From the NCBI GenBank assembly GCA_947259605.1, contig CAMYMX010000087.1, positions 1-9,752 on the forward strand: a DNA stretch of 9,752 bases. The letters run 5' to 3'. The DNA comes from an uncultured Polyangiaceae bacterium. GTDB lineage: Bacteria; Myxococcota_A; Polyangia; Polyangiales; Houyiibacteriaceae. Below, in pieces: positions 1 through 5,937 of the stretch (positions are counted from its first letter, which is position 1; each line of letters starts with the position of its first letter). A program made the position numbers and the translations under genes. The notes under the pieces are model-generated. The model had not been told where the DNA came from. It ran no database searches and saw nothing but the letters and a program-made list of their open reading frames with translations.

Positions 1-1
1 T

Positions 2-106
2 GACCAGGTCGTCGACAAGATCGACCGTCAGGTTCGTGACACGAAGGCCACCGAGACCGACCGTCGGCGGCACGGCGGTGAGTCCCTTCGCCATCCCGAA
101 GACTGA
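2..106 (+). CDS. hpf: Ribosome hibernation promoting factor, C-terminal fragment (5' end outside window)
   Basis: An open frame enters from the left edge and stops at TGA 104-106, giving the last 34 residues of a protein. The visible part reads DKIDRQVRDTK and then a basic, charged tail (TETDRRRHGGES). This resembles the last helix and tail of short-form HPF/YfiA proteins (family pattern roughly DKLxRQLRKYKxK), which bind the 30S subunit and inactivate ribosomes in stationary phase. No extra C-terminal dimerisation domain follows, so it is not the long form. The position just before ptsN supports the call, because rpoN-hpf-ptsN is a conserved order in Proteobacteria. Only the tail is visible, so the identification rests on a short match plus context. 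Confidence 0.6.
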   Translation, partial: DQVVDKIDRQVRDTKATETDRRRHGGESLRHPED

Positions 107-150
107 ACCGCGTTGCGTCCCCGTGACGGCTGGTGTATCGCCTGCCCGTC

Positions 151-597
151 ATGCTCGCTGACCTCATTCATCCCGAACGCGTGCGGATTGGCCTGACACT
201 CGGCGACAAGGACGCGGCCCTGCGAGCGATCTCTTCGCTGCTCACCATGCCGGAGGGCGCGGTCAATGAAGAAATTCTCTGTGAAGTTCTTGGCGAGCGC
301 GAGCGACTGGCGAGCACCGGCATTGGCAGCGGCGTTGCCATCCCCCATGGTCGCTTCGACGGCGTCGAGGAGCTGCGAGCTGCAGTTGCCATCTGTCCGG
401 CTGGTGTCGACTTCGACGCGGTCGACCACTTGCCGGTGACCATACTGGTCGGCATCGTAGGACCGAAGTCCATGCCCCAGAAGCACTTGGCGGCTCTCGC
501 CGGTGTGTCTCGGGTTCTTCGAAACGAGCAGAAGCGCAATGCGCTTCTGCGGGCCGTCGATAGTGCAGACGCCTATCGCGTGCTGACCGAGTCCTGA
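151..597 (+). CDS. ptsN: PTS EIIA-Ntr (nitrogen-regulatory IIA protein)
   Basis: This is a 148-residue single-domain EIIA of the fructose/nitrogen type, the terminal phosphate acceptor of the regulatory PTS. In well-studied relatives it controls potassium transport, stress and nitrogen responses by protein-protein contacts. The N-terminus MLADLIHPERV matches the usual start of the family. The active-site block GIGSGVAIPHGR follows, and its His66 is the expected phosphorylation site. The rest (PVTILVGIVGPKS, and a helix around HLAALAGVSRVLR) also fits EIIA-Ntr. ATG 151 is chosen because it gives the family-like N-terminus; an in-frame GTG at 133 would add six residues. Neither start has a strong Shine-Dalgarno sequence. 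It lies 44 bp after hpf and 39 bp before hprK, and is complete. Confidence 0.93.
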   Translation: MLADLIHPERVRIGLTLGDKDAALRAISSLLTMPEGAVNEEILCEVLGERERLASTGIGSGVAIPHGRFDGVEELRAAVAICPAGVDFDAVDHLPVTILVGIVGPKSMPQKHLAALAGVSRVLRNEQKRNALLRAVDSADAYRVLTES

Positions 598-601
598 TGG
601 G

Positions 602-630
602 CAGACAGTCGACGCGCACTCGCGTATGAT
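602..630 (+). promoter_or_regulatory. Candidate sigma-70-type promoter before hprK
   Basis: The 39-bp gap after ptsN contains CAGACA (602-607, four of six matches to TTGACA). A 17-base spacer leads to TATGAT (625-630, five of six matches to TATAAT). Transcription would begin close to 637, which is the first possible start codon of hprK. That implies either a leaderless message or translation from ATG 679. This is a visual match only, and ptsN and hprK could equally be read from one upstream promoter. Confidence 0.3.
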
Positions 631-636
631 GGGCGC

Positions 637-1638
637 GTGACCCAGTCCTCCTCTCCGCGGCACGGCGGCCTTCCGAGCATGCGTGTCGAACGTGGCATTA
701 CGGTTGCAAATCTGCTTGCCGAGCCGCGCCTCAATGCCATCCTCCGTTTGGTCGCCGGCCACGAGGGGCAAGACCGCACGCTCAATCACCCGAGAGTGCA
801 GAAGCCTGGCCTCGTGCTCGTTGGCCACACTCATGGTGTGGTTCCCACCAGGGTTCAGATCCTCGGTGAGACCGAGATCACGTTCCTCGAAGGCTTGCCG
901 CCCCAAGAGCAACTCGAGCGCATTCGAGTCCTGTTTGGGCTTGGGCTGTCGCTGGTCGTGGTCACGCGTGGCATCGAACCGCCGGCCGCGTTGCTCGAGG
1001 TCGCAGAGGCTACGTCTACACCGCTCGCCGTGGCCGAGCCTCGGTCTAGCCGCGCGATTCAGGCGATCCATTTGGTGCTCGATGGCATTCTCGCGCCGTT
1101 CGAAACTCGTCACGGCGTCCTCATGGACGTGCATGGCATTGGCACGCTGCTCCTCGGGCCGAGCGGTATTGGCAAGAGCGAGTGCGCCCTGTTTCTAGTC
1201 GAGCGCGGGCATCGGTTCGTCGCCGACGACCAGGTGATCCTCTCGCTGCTTCCATCGGAGCAGATCCTCGGTCGGGCGCCCACCTTGTTGCGCAATCATT
1301 TGGAGGTGCGCGGCATAGGGATCATCAACGTGCGCGATCTTTTTGGAGCAAACGCGGTGCGGTCCGAAAAAACGGTGCAGCTCGTGGTCGAGATCTGTCC
1401 CTGGAGCGACGACGAGCCTTTCGAGCGCCTCGGTCTCGACGACGCGACGATCGAGATTTTTGGGGTGCCGATTCCAATGTTGCGCATCCCGGTCCGCCCC
1501 GGGCGGAACATGGCGGTCATTCTCGAAGTCGCGGCGCGCAACCACATCCTCAAGGCCGCCGGGCATCACGGTGCGCAGAAATTCATCAACACCTTGATGG
1601 ACGACATGGAAGACCCCGGCCCGGGGAATGCTCGGTGA
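637..1638 (+). CDS. hprK: HPr kinase/phosphorylase
   Basis: This bifunctional enzyme phosphorylates and dephosphorylates the regulatory serine of HPr. The N-terminal domain runs over about residues 15-145 (ITVANLL at the start; then HPRVQKPGL, RVQILGETEITFL). The C-terminal kinase domain carries His159 in HGVLMDV, the P-loop GPSGIGKS (174-181), the ADD motif (196-198), and the family signature LEVRGIGIINVRDLFG (222-237). The end IPVRPGRNMAVILEVAARNH is also typical. All key kinase motifs are intact. Length is 333 residues from GTG 637 or 319 from ATG 679; the second start better matches family N-termini (MRVERGITV), and no Shine-Dalgarno decides between them. The substrate HPr, with an intact serine site, is encoded two genes downstream. 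The stop codon overlaps the rapZ start. Confidence 0.96.
   Translation: MTQSSSPRHGGLPSMRVERGITVANLLAEPRLNAILRLVAGHEGQDRTLNHPRVQKPGLVLVGHTHGVVPTRVQILGETEITFLEGLPPQEQLERIRVLFGLGLSLVVVTRGIEPPAALLEVAEATSTPLAVAEPRSSRAIQAIHLVLDGILAPFETRHGVLMDVHGIGTLLLGPSGIGKSECALFLVERGHRFVADDQVILSLLPSEQILGRAPTLLRNHLEVRGIGIINVRDLFGANAVRSEKTVQLVVEICPWSDDEPFERLGLDDATIEIFGVPIPMLRIPVRPGRNMAVILEVAARNHILKAAGHHGAQKFINTLMDDMEDPGPGNAR
1614..1626 (+). promoter_or_regulatory. GC palindrome that could sequester the rapZ ribosome binding site
   Basis: CCCCGG-C-CCGGGG is a perfect 13-base palindrome near the 3' end of hprK. In RNA it can form a four-pair CCCC/GGGG stem with a five-base loop. The GGGG arm, followed by A, is the best Shine-Dalgarno for rapZ (seven bases before GTG 1635). 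A ribosome finishing hprK would melt it, which fits translational coupling. The stem is short, and function is inferred only. Confidence 0.3.
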
Positions 1639-2504
1639 GCGAACGTCCCCACATCGTAGTGGTGACCGGCCTTTCGGGCGCTGGCAGAAGCACTGCGCTG
1701 CGCGTGCTCGAAGATGCCGGCTTCTTCTGCGTCGACAACTTGCCGCCGGGCTTGGCCCCGGCCCTGATCGACCTGGTCGACCGCGAGGGAAAGCTCGAGC
1801 GAATTGGTTTGGGCATCGATGTTCGAACCGGAGCCTTCCTCAGCGGTGCCGAAGAAACGCTATCGGAGCTGGAGGCGCTTGGCCATCGCGTGCAGGTGAT
1901 CTTTCTCGATTGCGCAGACGACGTTCTCGTCCGCCGCTTCAGCGAGACGCGGAGGCCACACGCACTCTCGCGCACCGGCGATCTGCATGGCGCGATTAGC
2001 CGGGAACGCGAGCGGCTTGCCGGGCTTCGTGCACGCGCCGACATCGTGATCGACACCACCGAGTTCAGCGTCCACGACCTTCGCCACCACCTCATCGACT
2101 ACATCGGCCGTGATCCCAACCGGCCTTCCATGGTCGTTCGCGTCCTTTCGTTTGGCTTCAAGTACGGAGTCCCCGTGGATGCCGATTTGGTGTTCGACCT
2201 TCGGTTCTTGCCCAATCCTCACTTCGTCGATGCGCTACGGCCCAAGACGGGGATGGACGCAGAGGTCTCTGACTACGTGATGAACGCTCCCGAGACCCAG
2301 AAGCTGCTCGGGCACTTGCGGTCGCTGCTCGACTATGTCCTTCCGCACTACGCCCGAGAGGGGAAGGCCTATCTGACGATCGCCCTCGGTTGCACCGGAG
2401 GGAGGCACCGGTCTGTAGCGATGGCAGAGGAGCTCGGCCGTCAGCTCGGGGACCATCACGAGGTCGTGGTGTCGCATCGGGACGCCCAACGGGCGGGTTC
2501 GTGA
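1635..2504 (+). CDS. rapZ: RapZ/YvcJ family nucleotide-binding, RNA-adapter protein
   Basis: The product has 289 residues, close to the 284 of E. coli RapZ. In enterobacteria RapZ binds the sRNA GlmZ and tunes amino-sugar synthesis; B. subtilis YvcJ binds and hydrolyses nucleotides. The N-terminal domain has a Walker A region GLSGAGRST (12-20), the family block FCVDNLPP (31-38), a Walker B-like strand VIFLDC (88-93) and RRFSETRRPH. The C-terminal domain has SFGFKYGVP (172-180), DLRFLPNPH and GCTGGRHRS (252-260), all characteristic. The Walker A lysine is Arg18 here (codon AGA, 1686-1688), which is unusual. The start is GTG 1635, sharing GTGA with the hprK stop and preceded by GGGGA. The same frame stays open far upstream, but that part is a shadow of hprK. 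Whether this lineage uses RapZ for sRNA control is unknown. Confidence 0.95.
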   Translation: MSERPHIVVVTGLSGAGRSTALRVLEDAGFFCVDNLPPGLAPALIDLVDREGKLERIGLGIDVRTGAFLSGAEETLSELEALGHRVQVIFLDCADDVLVRRFSETRRPHALSRTGDLHGAISRERERLAGLRARADIVIDTTEFSVHDLRHHLIDYIGRDPNRPSMVVRVLSFGFKYGVPVDADLVFDLRFLPNPHFVDALRPKTGMDAEVSDYVMNAPETQKLLGHLRSLLDYVLPHYAREGKAYLTIALGCTGGRHRSVAMAEELGRQLGDHHEVVVSHRDAQRAGS

Positions 2505-2779
2505 CCGCGGCGCTGACCGGCACTGTCGAGGTTCCAAACCGCCTGGGCCTCCACGCGAGGGCCGCCGCGAAGCTCGTCAATCTCGCGAATCGATTCGAGT
2601 CGCACATCGAAGTGAGCAAAGGTGACCAGGTGGCCGATGCGAAGAGCATCATGGGCGTGCTGCTGCTCTGCGGCGGGCAGGGCGCGAGCATCACGTTTCG
2701 CGTTTCCGGCGTCGACGCACAATCCGCCATCGATGCGCTTTGCGCGCTGGTCGCCGATGGATTCGGGGAGCTGCAGTGA
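2501..2779 (+). CDS. ptsH: PTS phosphocarrier protein HPr
   Basis: This is a complete 92-residue HPr. It carries phosphate from Enzyme I to EIIA proteins through His18 in the motif NRLGLHARAAAK. It also has the regulatory serine, Ser49, in AKSIMGVLLL. The His-Ser spacing of 31 residues equals the His15/Ser46 spacing of classical HPr. Ala replaces the usual Pro after HAR, as is common in HPr/NPr proteins of the nitrogen PTS type. With hprK in the same cluster, serine phosphorylation is expected to work. The start is GTG 2501, overlapping the rapZ stop by four bases (GTGA); the Shine-Dalgarno is poor, so expression probably relies on coupling. No EIIA-Man type gene lies between rapZ and ptsH, although such a gene is found there in many related clusters. 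Confidence 0.95.
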   Translation: MTAALTGTVEVPNRLGLHARAAAKLVNLANRFESHIEVSKGDQVADAKSIMGVLLLCGGQGASITFRVSGVDAQSAIDALCALVADGFGELQ

Positions 2780-4473
2780 GTCCATCAGCGCGCCTCCAGG
2801 GAATCGCAGCATCCATGGGCGTGGCGGTCGGCCGGGCCCGAATCATCGGACGAGAGCACCGGCGCCCCCATCGAAAAATCGAGGGGGCAGCCATTTCGGC
2901 CGAGCTCGCGCGATTTGCGAAGGCCGTGTCGAGCTCGCGCGCGGAGATTGAAGCAGCCAAGGAGGAGCTCGTGCAGAAGCATGGTCCCACGTACGCGCCG
3001 ATCCTCGACGTTTACCTGTTGATGCATGGCGACGCGCTCCTCATCGATGCGATTTCGAACGCGATTCGTGAAGATAGCGTCAACGCGGAGTGGGCCGTGT
3101 CTGAAGTTGCTGCGCGCCTCAAGAAGCCGCTTCTCGAAGATGACTCCCCGTATTTCCAGGAACGCGCCAGCGATATAGACCATGTCAGAGAGCATTTGCT
3201 CCGTCATCTGAGCGGCGAGCGGCGACAGGAGTCACCCGTCGATGGGCCAACCGTCGTGATCGCACGCGACCTGACCCCAGCCGATGCGGTGCACGTCTTG
3301 GCGCCACCGACGGTGGGGCTCGTAACGGAGCTCGGTGCTGATAGCAGCCATACTACGATTCTTGCCCGCACCTTCGGCGTGCCCGCAGTGGTCGCTCTCG
3401 GGCCGCTGCCCATCGACATAGAGGATGGCGACGTCGTTTTGGTCGATGGTTTTTCTGGCGAGGTCACGCTCGGCGCTTCGCACGATGAAAGACGAGCGGC
3501 AGAGCGGCGGCGGGACCGGTTCACCTCGTTTCTCAAGGCTGAGCGCTCGACTAGTGCAGTCACCCGCGATGGCGTTTCAATCGCTGTCGCGGCCAACATC
3601 GAGCTGCCGACGGAGGTCGAGGCCGCTCTCGAAAACGTTGCCGAGGGCATAGGCCTCTACCGGACCGAGTTCATGTGCCTCGATCGACCCGAGCCACCAT
3701 CAGAGGAAGAACAGGTCCAGCTTTACCGCGGGGTGATCCGAGCGATGGCGCCAAAGCGCGTGGTGTTCCGCACTTTCGATTGGCGAGGAGACAAGCGCCT
3801 CCGGGTCGACCATCATGGCCGGCACGAACGCGCATGGCTGCAGACTCAAATCAGGGCGGTGCTGCAAGCGAGCGAGGAGGGCCCGGTTGCCCTCATGTTT
3901 CCGATGATCGCAACCCTGACGGAGTTTCGTGAGGCTCGCGCGCTGGTGCAGCAATGTAGCGAACAGCTGGTCGACGCAGGCGCGAAGCTCGCGCCCCTTC
4001 CAGTGGGGATGATGGTCGAGGTGCCGTCGGCGGCGCTGCTTGCAGACCGCTTCGCGCAGCATGCGGACTTCTTTTCGGTAGGTACCAATGACCTTGCGCA
4101 CCACGCCTTGGCAGCGGATCGACACGACGGGCGCTCTGCGGTAGGCCCGCTCGATCCTGCCGTCCTGGCGCTCCTCGAACGCGCCGTCAACGCCGCATCC
4201 GATGCCGGAATCCCTTGTTCGATGTGTGGCGGCATGGCCGCCGATCCGGTTTCGTTGGGCTTGGTATTGGGACTTGGGTACCGCCAGGTCTCGGTCCCGG
4301 TCAGCGTCGTTCCGCTTGCGCGTGCAGTGATTCGCAACGTCGACCTAGGGGCGGCAGCAGAGGTTGCGCGCGAGGCCCTCGAGTGCGTTTCCGCTGATGC
4401 AGTTCGAGAGCTGCTTCTCGAGCGTCTAGGCCCCGATCTGGGCGCCCTATGGAAAGACCACGGGCTCGTCTAG
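2776..4473 (+). CDS. ptsI: PTS Enzyme I (phosphoenolpyruvate-protein phosphotransferase), divergent
   Basis: EI takes phosphate from PEP onto a histidine and passes it to HPr. The product has 565 residues (E. coli 575) and begins RLQGIAASMGVAVGRA, as in EI; no GAF domain precedes it, so it is not PtsP. The phospho-His is His192 in DSSHTTILARTFGVPAVV. In the C-terminal PEP-binding domain I see GLYRTEF (Arg296), FRTFDWRGDK (Arg332), GMMVEVPSA (Glu415), SVGTNDL (Asn438, Asp439), AADR (Arg449) and MCGGMA (Cys484). About 16 residues are missing after Lys340, where E. coli has the LGWRAIR motif, and the usual IGGDK is WRGDK. The start is GTG 2776, sharing GTGA with the ptsH stop and with GGGGAG five bases upstream. 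It ends four bases from a convergent gene. Confidence 0.94.
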   Translation: MSPSARLQGIAASMGVAVGRARIIGREHRRPHRKIEGAAISAELARFAKAVSSSRAEIEAAKEELVQKHGPTYAPILDVYLLMHGDALLIDAISNAIREDSVNAEWAVSEVAARLKKPLLEDDSPYFQERASDIDHVREHLLRHLSGERRQESPVDGPTVVIARDLTPADAVHVLAPPTVGLVTELGADSSHTTILARTFGVPAVVALGPLPIDIEDGDVVLVDGFSGEVTLGASHDERRAAERRRDRFTSFLKAERSTSAVTRDGVSIAVAANIELPTEVEAALENVAEGIGLYRTEFMCLDRPEPPSEEEQVQLYRGVIRAMAPKRVVFRTFDWRGDKRLRVDHHGRHERAWLQTQIRAVLQASEEGPVALMFPMIATLTEFREARALVQQCSEQLVDAGAKLAPLPVGMMVEVPSAALLADRFAQHADFFSVGTNDLAHHALAADRHDGRSAVGPLDPAVLALLERAVNAASDAGIPCSMCGGMAADPVSLGLVLGLGYRQVSVPVSVVPLARAVIRNVDLGAAAEVAREALECVSADAVRELLLERLGPDLGALWKDHGLV

Positions 4474-4477
4474 TTCT

Positions 4478-5023
4478 CTAGTCCGCCGTGCCGGACAGCG
4501 GTTTAACCAGTCGAGCGAGATCCGCTTCGCTCACCAAGCCGGTCGTTCGATCAATTTCATATCCGTCGGCGTCATAGAGGATGTAAGTTGGTACGCGTTC
4601 GATTTTCCCGAGCATGCTGTCTCCGTTTTCGACACGCCCGTACGGATTGGTGCCAAGCACGAACGGTGGATCGAGAGCGTAGTCCCAAGCTTCGACGAGC
4701 TGGCCCGCGCGTGGCTGGGCTGCGACCCCGATGACGATGAGCTCTGGGTGCTGCGGCACGAAAGGCCGAAGCGACTTGAGCGATGCCTGACTGACCGCGT
4801 CAAAAGTCGCAAAGACGAAGAGAAGCACCGGTGTGCCACGAAGCTCGGCGAGCTCGACCCAGCGGCCATCGGTCAGACGCAGGCCAAGGTCGAGCCTGGG
4901 ACCCGACCTCGATGCCGGCGTGGTGTTTCCAGCGCCGCGCGAGTCGCGCGCGCAGCCCGACGCGATCACGACTAGGATCGAGAGCAGGCATAGGGCGCGT
5001 TTGGGAAGACTCGTCTTGGTCAT
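4478..5023 (-). CDS. Thioredoxin-fold (TlpA/ResA-like) lipoprotein lacking the CxxC cysteines
   Basis: The 181-residue product has a lipoprotein signal: a basic start (MTKTSLPKR), a hydrophobic stretch (LCLLSILVVI) and a lipobox ASGC with Cys24 as the lipidated residue. A linker of about 20 residues follows, then a thioredoxin/AhpC-TSA-like domain (about 43-175). This has LTDGRWVELAELRGTPVLLFVFATF, which fits the beta strand leading to a TlpA active site, and VPTYILYDADG (144-154) with the expected cis-proline. At the active site, where family members read WCxxC, this protein has FDAVS, so the cysteines become Asp75 and Ser78. It is therefore unlikely to be a disulfide reductase, and its role is unknown. 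ATG 5023 was chosen because it yields the lipoprotein signal; a GTG at 5122 would bury that signal. It is convergent with ptsI and divergent from the next gene. Confidence 0.85.
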   Translation of the reverse strand: MTKTSLPKRALCLLSILVVIASGCARDSRGAGNTTPASRSGPRLDLGLRLTDGRWVELAELRGTPVLLFVFATFDAVSQASLKSLRPFVPQHPELIVIGVAAQPRAGQLVEAWDYALDPPFVLGTNPYGRVENGDSMLGKIERVPTYILYDADGYEIDRTTGLVSEADLARLVKPLSGTAD

Positions 5024-5061
5024 TGCAGCTGGCTCGGCAATATAGCAAGAACACCAGCGAA
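5024..5061. promoter_or_regulatory. Short divergent promoter region
   Basis: Only 38 bp separate the two divergent start codons. On the minus strand TGCTATATT (TATATT at 5039-5044) matches an extended -10 element. It would give a very short leader for the lipoprotein gene, and no convincing -35 is present. A plus-strand promoter for the DUF2400 gene must overlap the lipoprotein coding sequence, and I could not place it. Confidence 0.25.
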
Positions 5062-5937
5062 GTGGATCGCATCCAAGAACGCCTGGACGGACTGCTCGCC
5101 AGCTGCGACGCACTGTCTGCACGTCGGCGCGACCCTGTCGATTTCGTCCACCGCTATCATGACCCTCGGGACCAGGAAGTCGTCGGCCTCATCTCGGCGA
5201 GCCTCGCCTTTGGAAACGCCTTGGCGGCCAGGCGAAGCATCGACAGAGTGCTCGAGGCTCTTGGGCCGGAACCCGCGCGAATCGTCGCTGGCGCCGATGA
5301 GGTGGAGCTGCGGCACCGGCTTCGGGGGTTCGCCCACCGCATTTATCGTGGTGAGCACCTCGCTTCCATGCTGGCGCGAGCTGGGGCTTTGGCGCGCGAC
5401 CAAGGAAGCCTAGGCGAAGCGTTTGCCGGGTTTCATCGGGCGAGCGACGGAGATTTTCGCGAGAGCCTCGCCCGCTTCGCCAATGCGCTTCGCGGCGACA
5501 CCCGAAGCCGGAGCTTACGTCATCTGATCAGCGACCCCCGCGCGGGCAGCGCTTGCAAGCGCCTCGTGCTCTATGCCCGCTGGATGATTCGCCCCGCCGA
5601 TGGGGTCGACCTTGGCCTCTGGCCCATCTCTCCTTCGGCACTCTTGATTCCTGTCGACACGCACATCCATCGCATCAGCCGCAACCTCGGTCTGACGAAT
5701 CGCCGAACTGCGAGTTGGGCGACTGCCGAAGAAATCACTGCCGAGCTTCGGAAGTTCGATGCGGAGGATCCGGTCAAATACGACTTTGCGCTCTGCCACT
5801 TGGGCGTCTCGCGGGACTGCCCAAGCCGGCCCGATCTCATCAAGTGTGAGCAGTGCGTTCTGCAAGACGTGTGCAGCGTTTGGAAGACCAGTCGTCCGAG
5901 GCGCTCAACGAAGAAACCCGGTGAGCTTCGGTTCTAG
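5062..5937 (+). CDS. TIGR02757/DUF2400 family protein, HhH-GPD DNA glycosylase-like
   Basis: The 291-residue product matches the TIGR02757 family, which has no established function to my knowledge. Recognisable blocks are DPVDFVHRYHDPRDQE (24-39), ASLAFGNA, and LYARWMIRPADGVDLGLWP (170-188). Next comes PVDTHIHRISRNLGL (197-211), which parallels the VDTHIFR segment holding catalytic Asp138 of E. coli endonuclease III; the equivalent here is Asp199. The C-terminus has Cys253-x8-Cys262-x2-Cys265-x5-Cys271, close to the C-x6-C-x2-C-x5-C [4Fe-4S] loop of endonuclease III. No LPGVGxKTA-type helix-hairpin-helix, and so no clear lyase lysine, is visible. A DNA repair or base-recognition role is inference. 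GTG 5062 is chosen because protein-like sequence begins there; upstream frame is antisense to the lipoprotein gene. The last 33 bases overlap the convergent plsB end. Confidence 0.85.
   Translation: MDRIQERLDGLLASCDALSARRRDPVDFVHRYHDPRDQEVVGLISASLAFGNALAARRSIDRVLEALGPEPARIVAGADEVELRHRLRGFAHRIYRGEHLASMLARAGALARDQGSLGEAFAGFHRASDGDFRESLARFANALRGDTRSRSLRHLISDPRAGSACKRLVLYARWMIRPADGVDLGLWPISPSALLIPVDTHIHRISRNLGLTNRRTASWATAEEITAELRKFDAEDPVKYDFALCHLGVSRDCPSRPDLIKCEQCVLQDVCSVWKTSRPRRSTKKPGELRF

Noticed and set aside
28..1134. Long minus-strand open frame (368 codons) opposite ptsN and hprK
   Set aside because: It is antisense to two genes with full motif sets, and its translation shows no family resemblance, only Arg/His/Gly-rich GC-driven sequence.
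1182..1634. Upstream extension of the rapZ frame inside hprK
   Set aside because: The translated extension is Arg-rich and unlike any domain; RapZ sequence begins right at GTG 1635 with a ribosome binding site.
4481..4496. GTCCG-CCGTGC-CGGAC hairpin between the convergent ptsI and lipoprotein genes as a terminator
   Set aside because: The stem is only five pairs, lies inside the lipoprotein coding end, and no run of T follows on either strand.
4831..5061. Upstream extension of the DUF2400 frame
   Set aside because: It is antisense to the lipoprotein gene and the residues look like GC-rich shadow; family sequence begins just after GTG 5062.
5024..5122. N-terminal extension of the lipoprotein gene to GTG 5122
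   Set aside because: It would place 33 extra residues before a clear lipoprotein signal peptide and overlap the divergent coding sequence.
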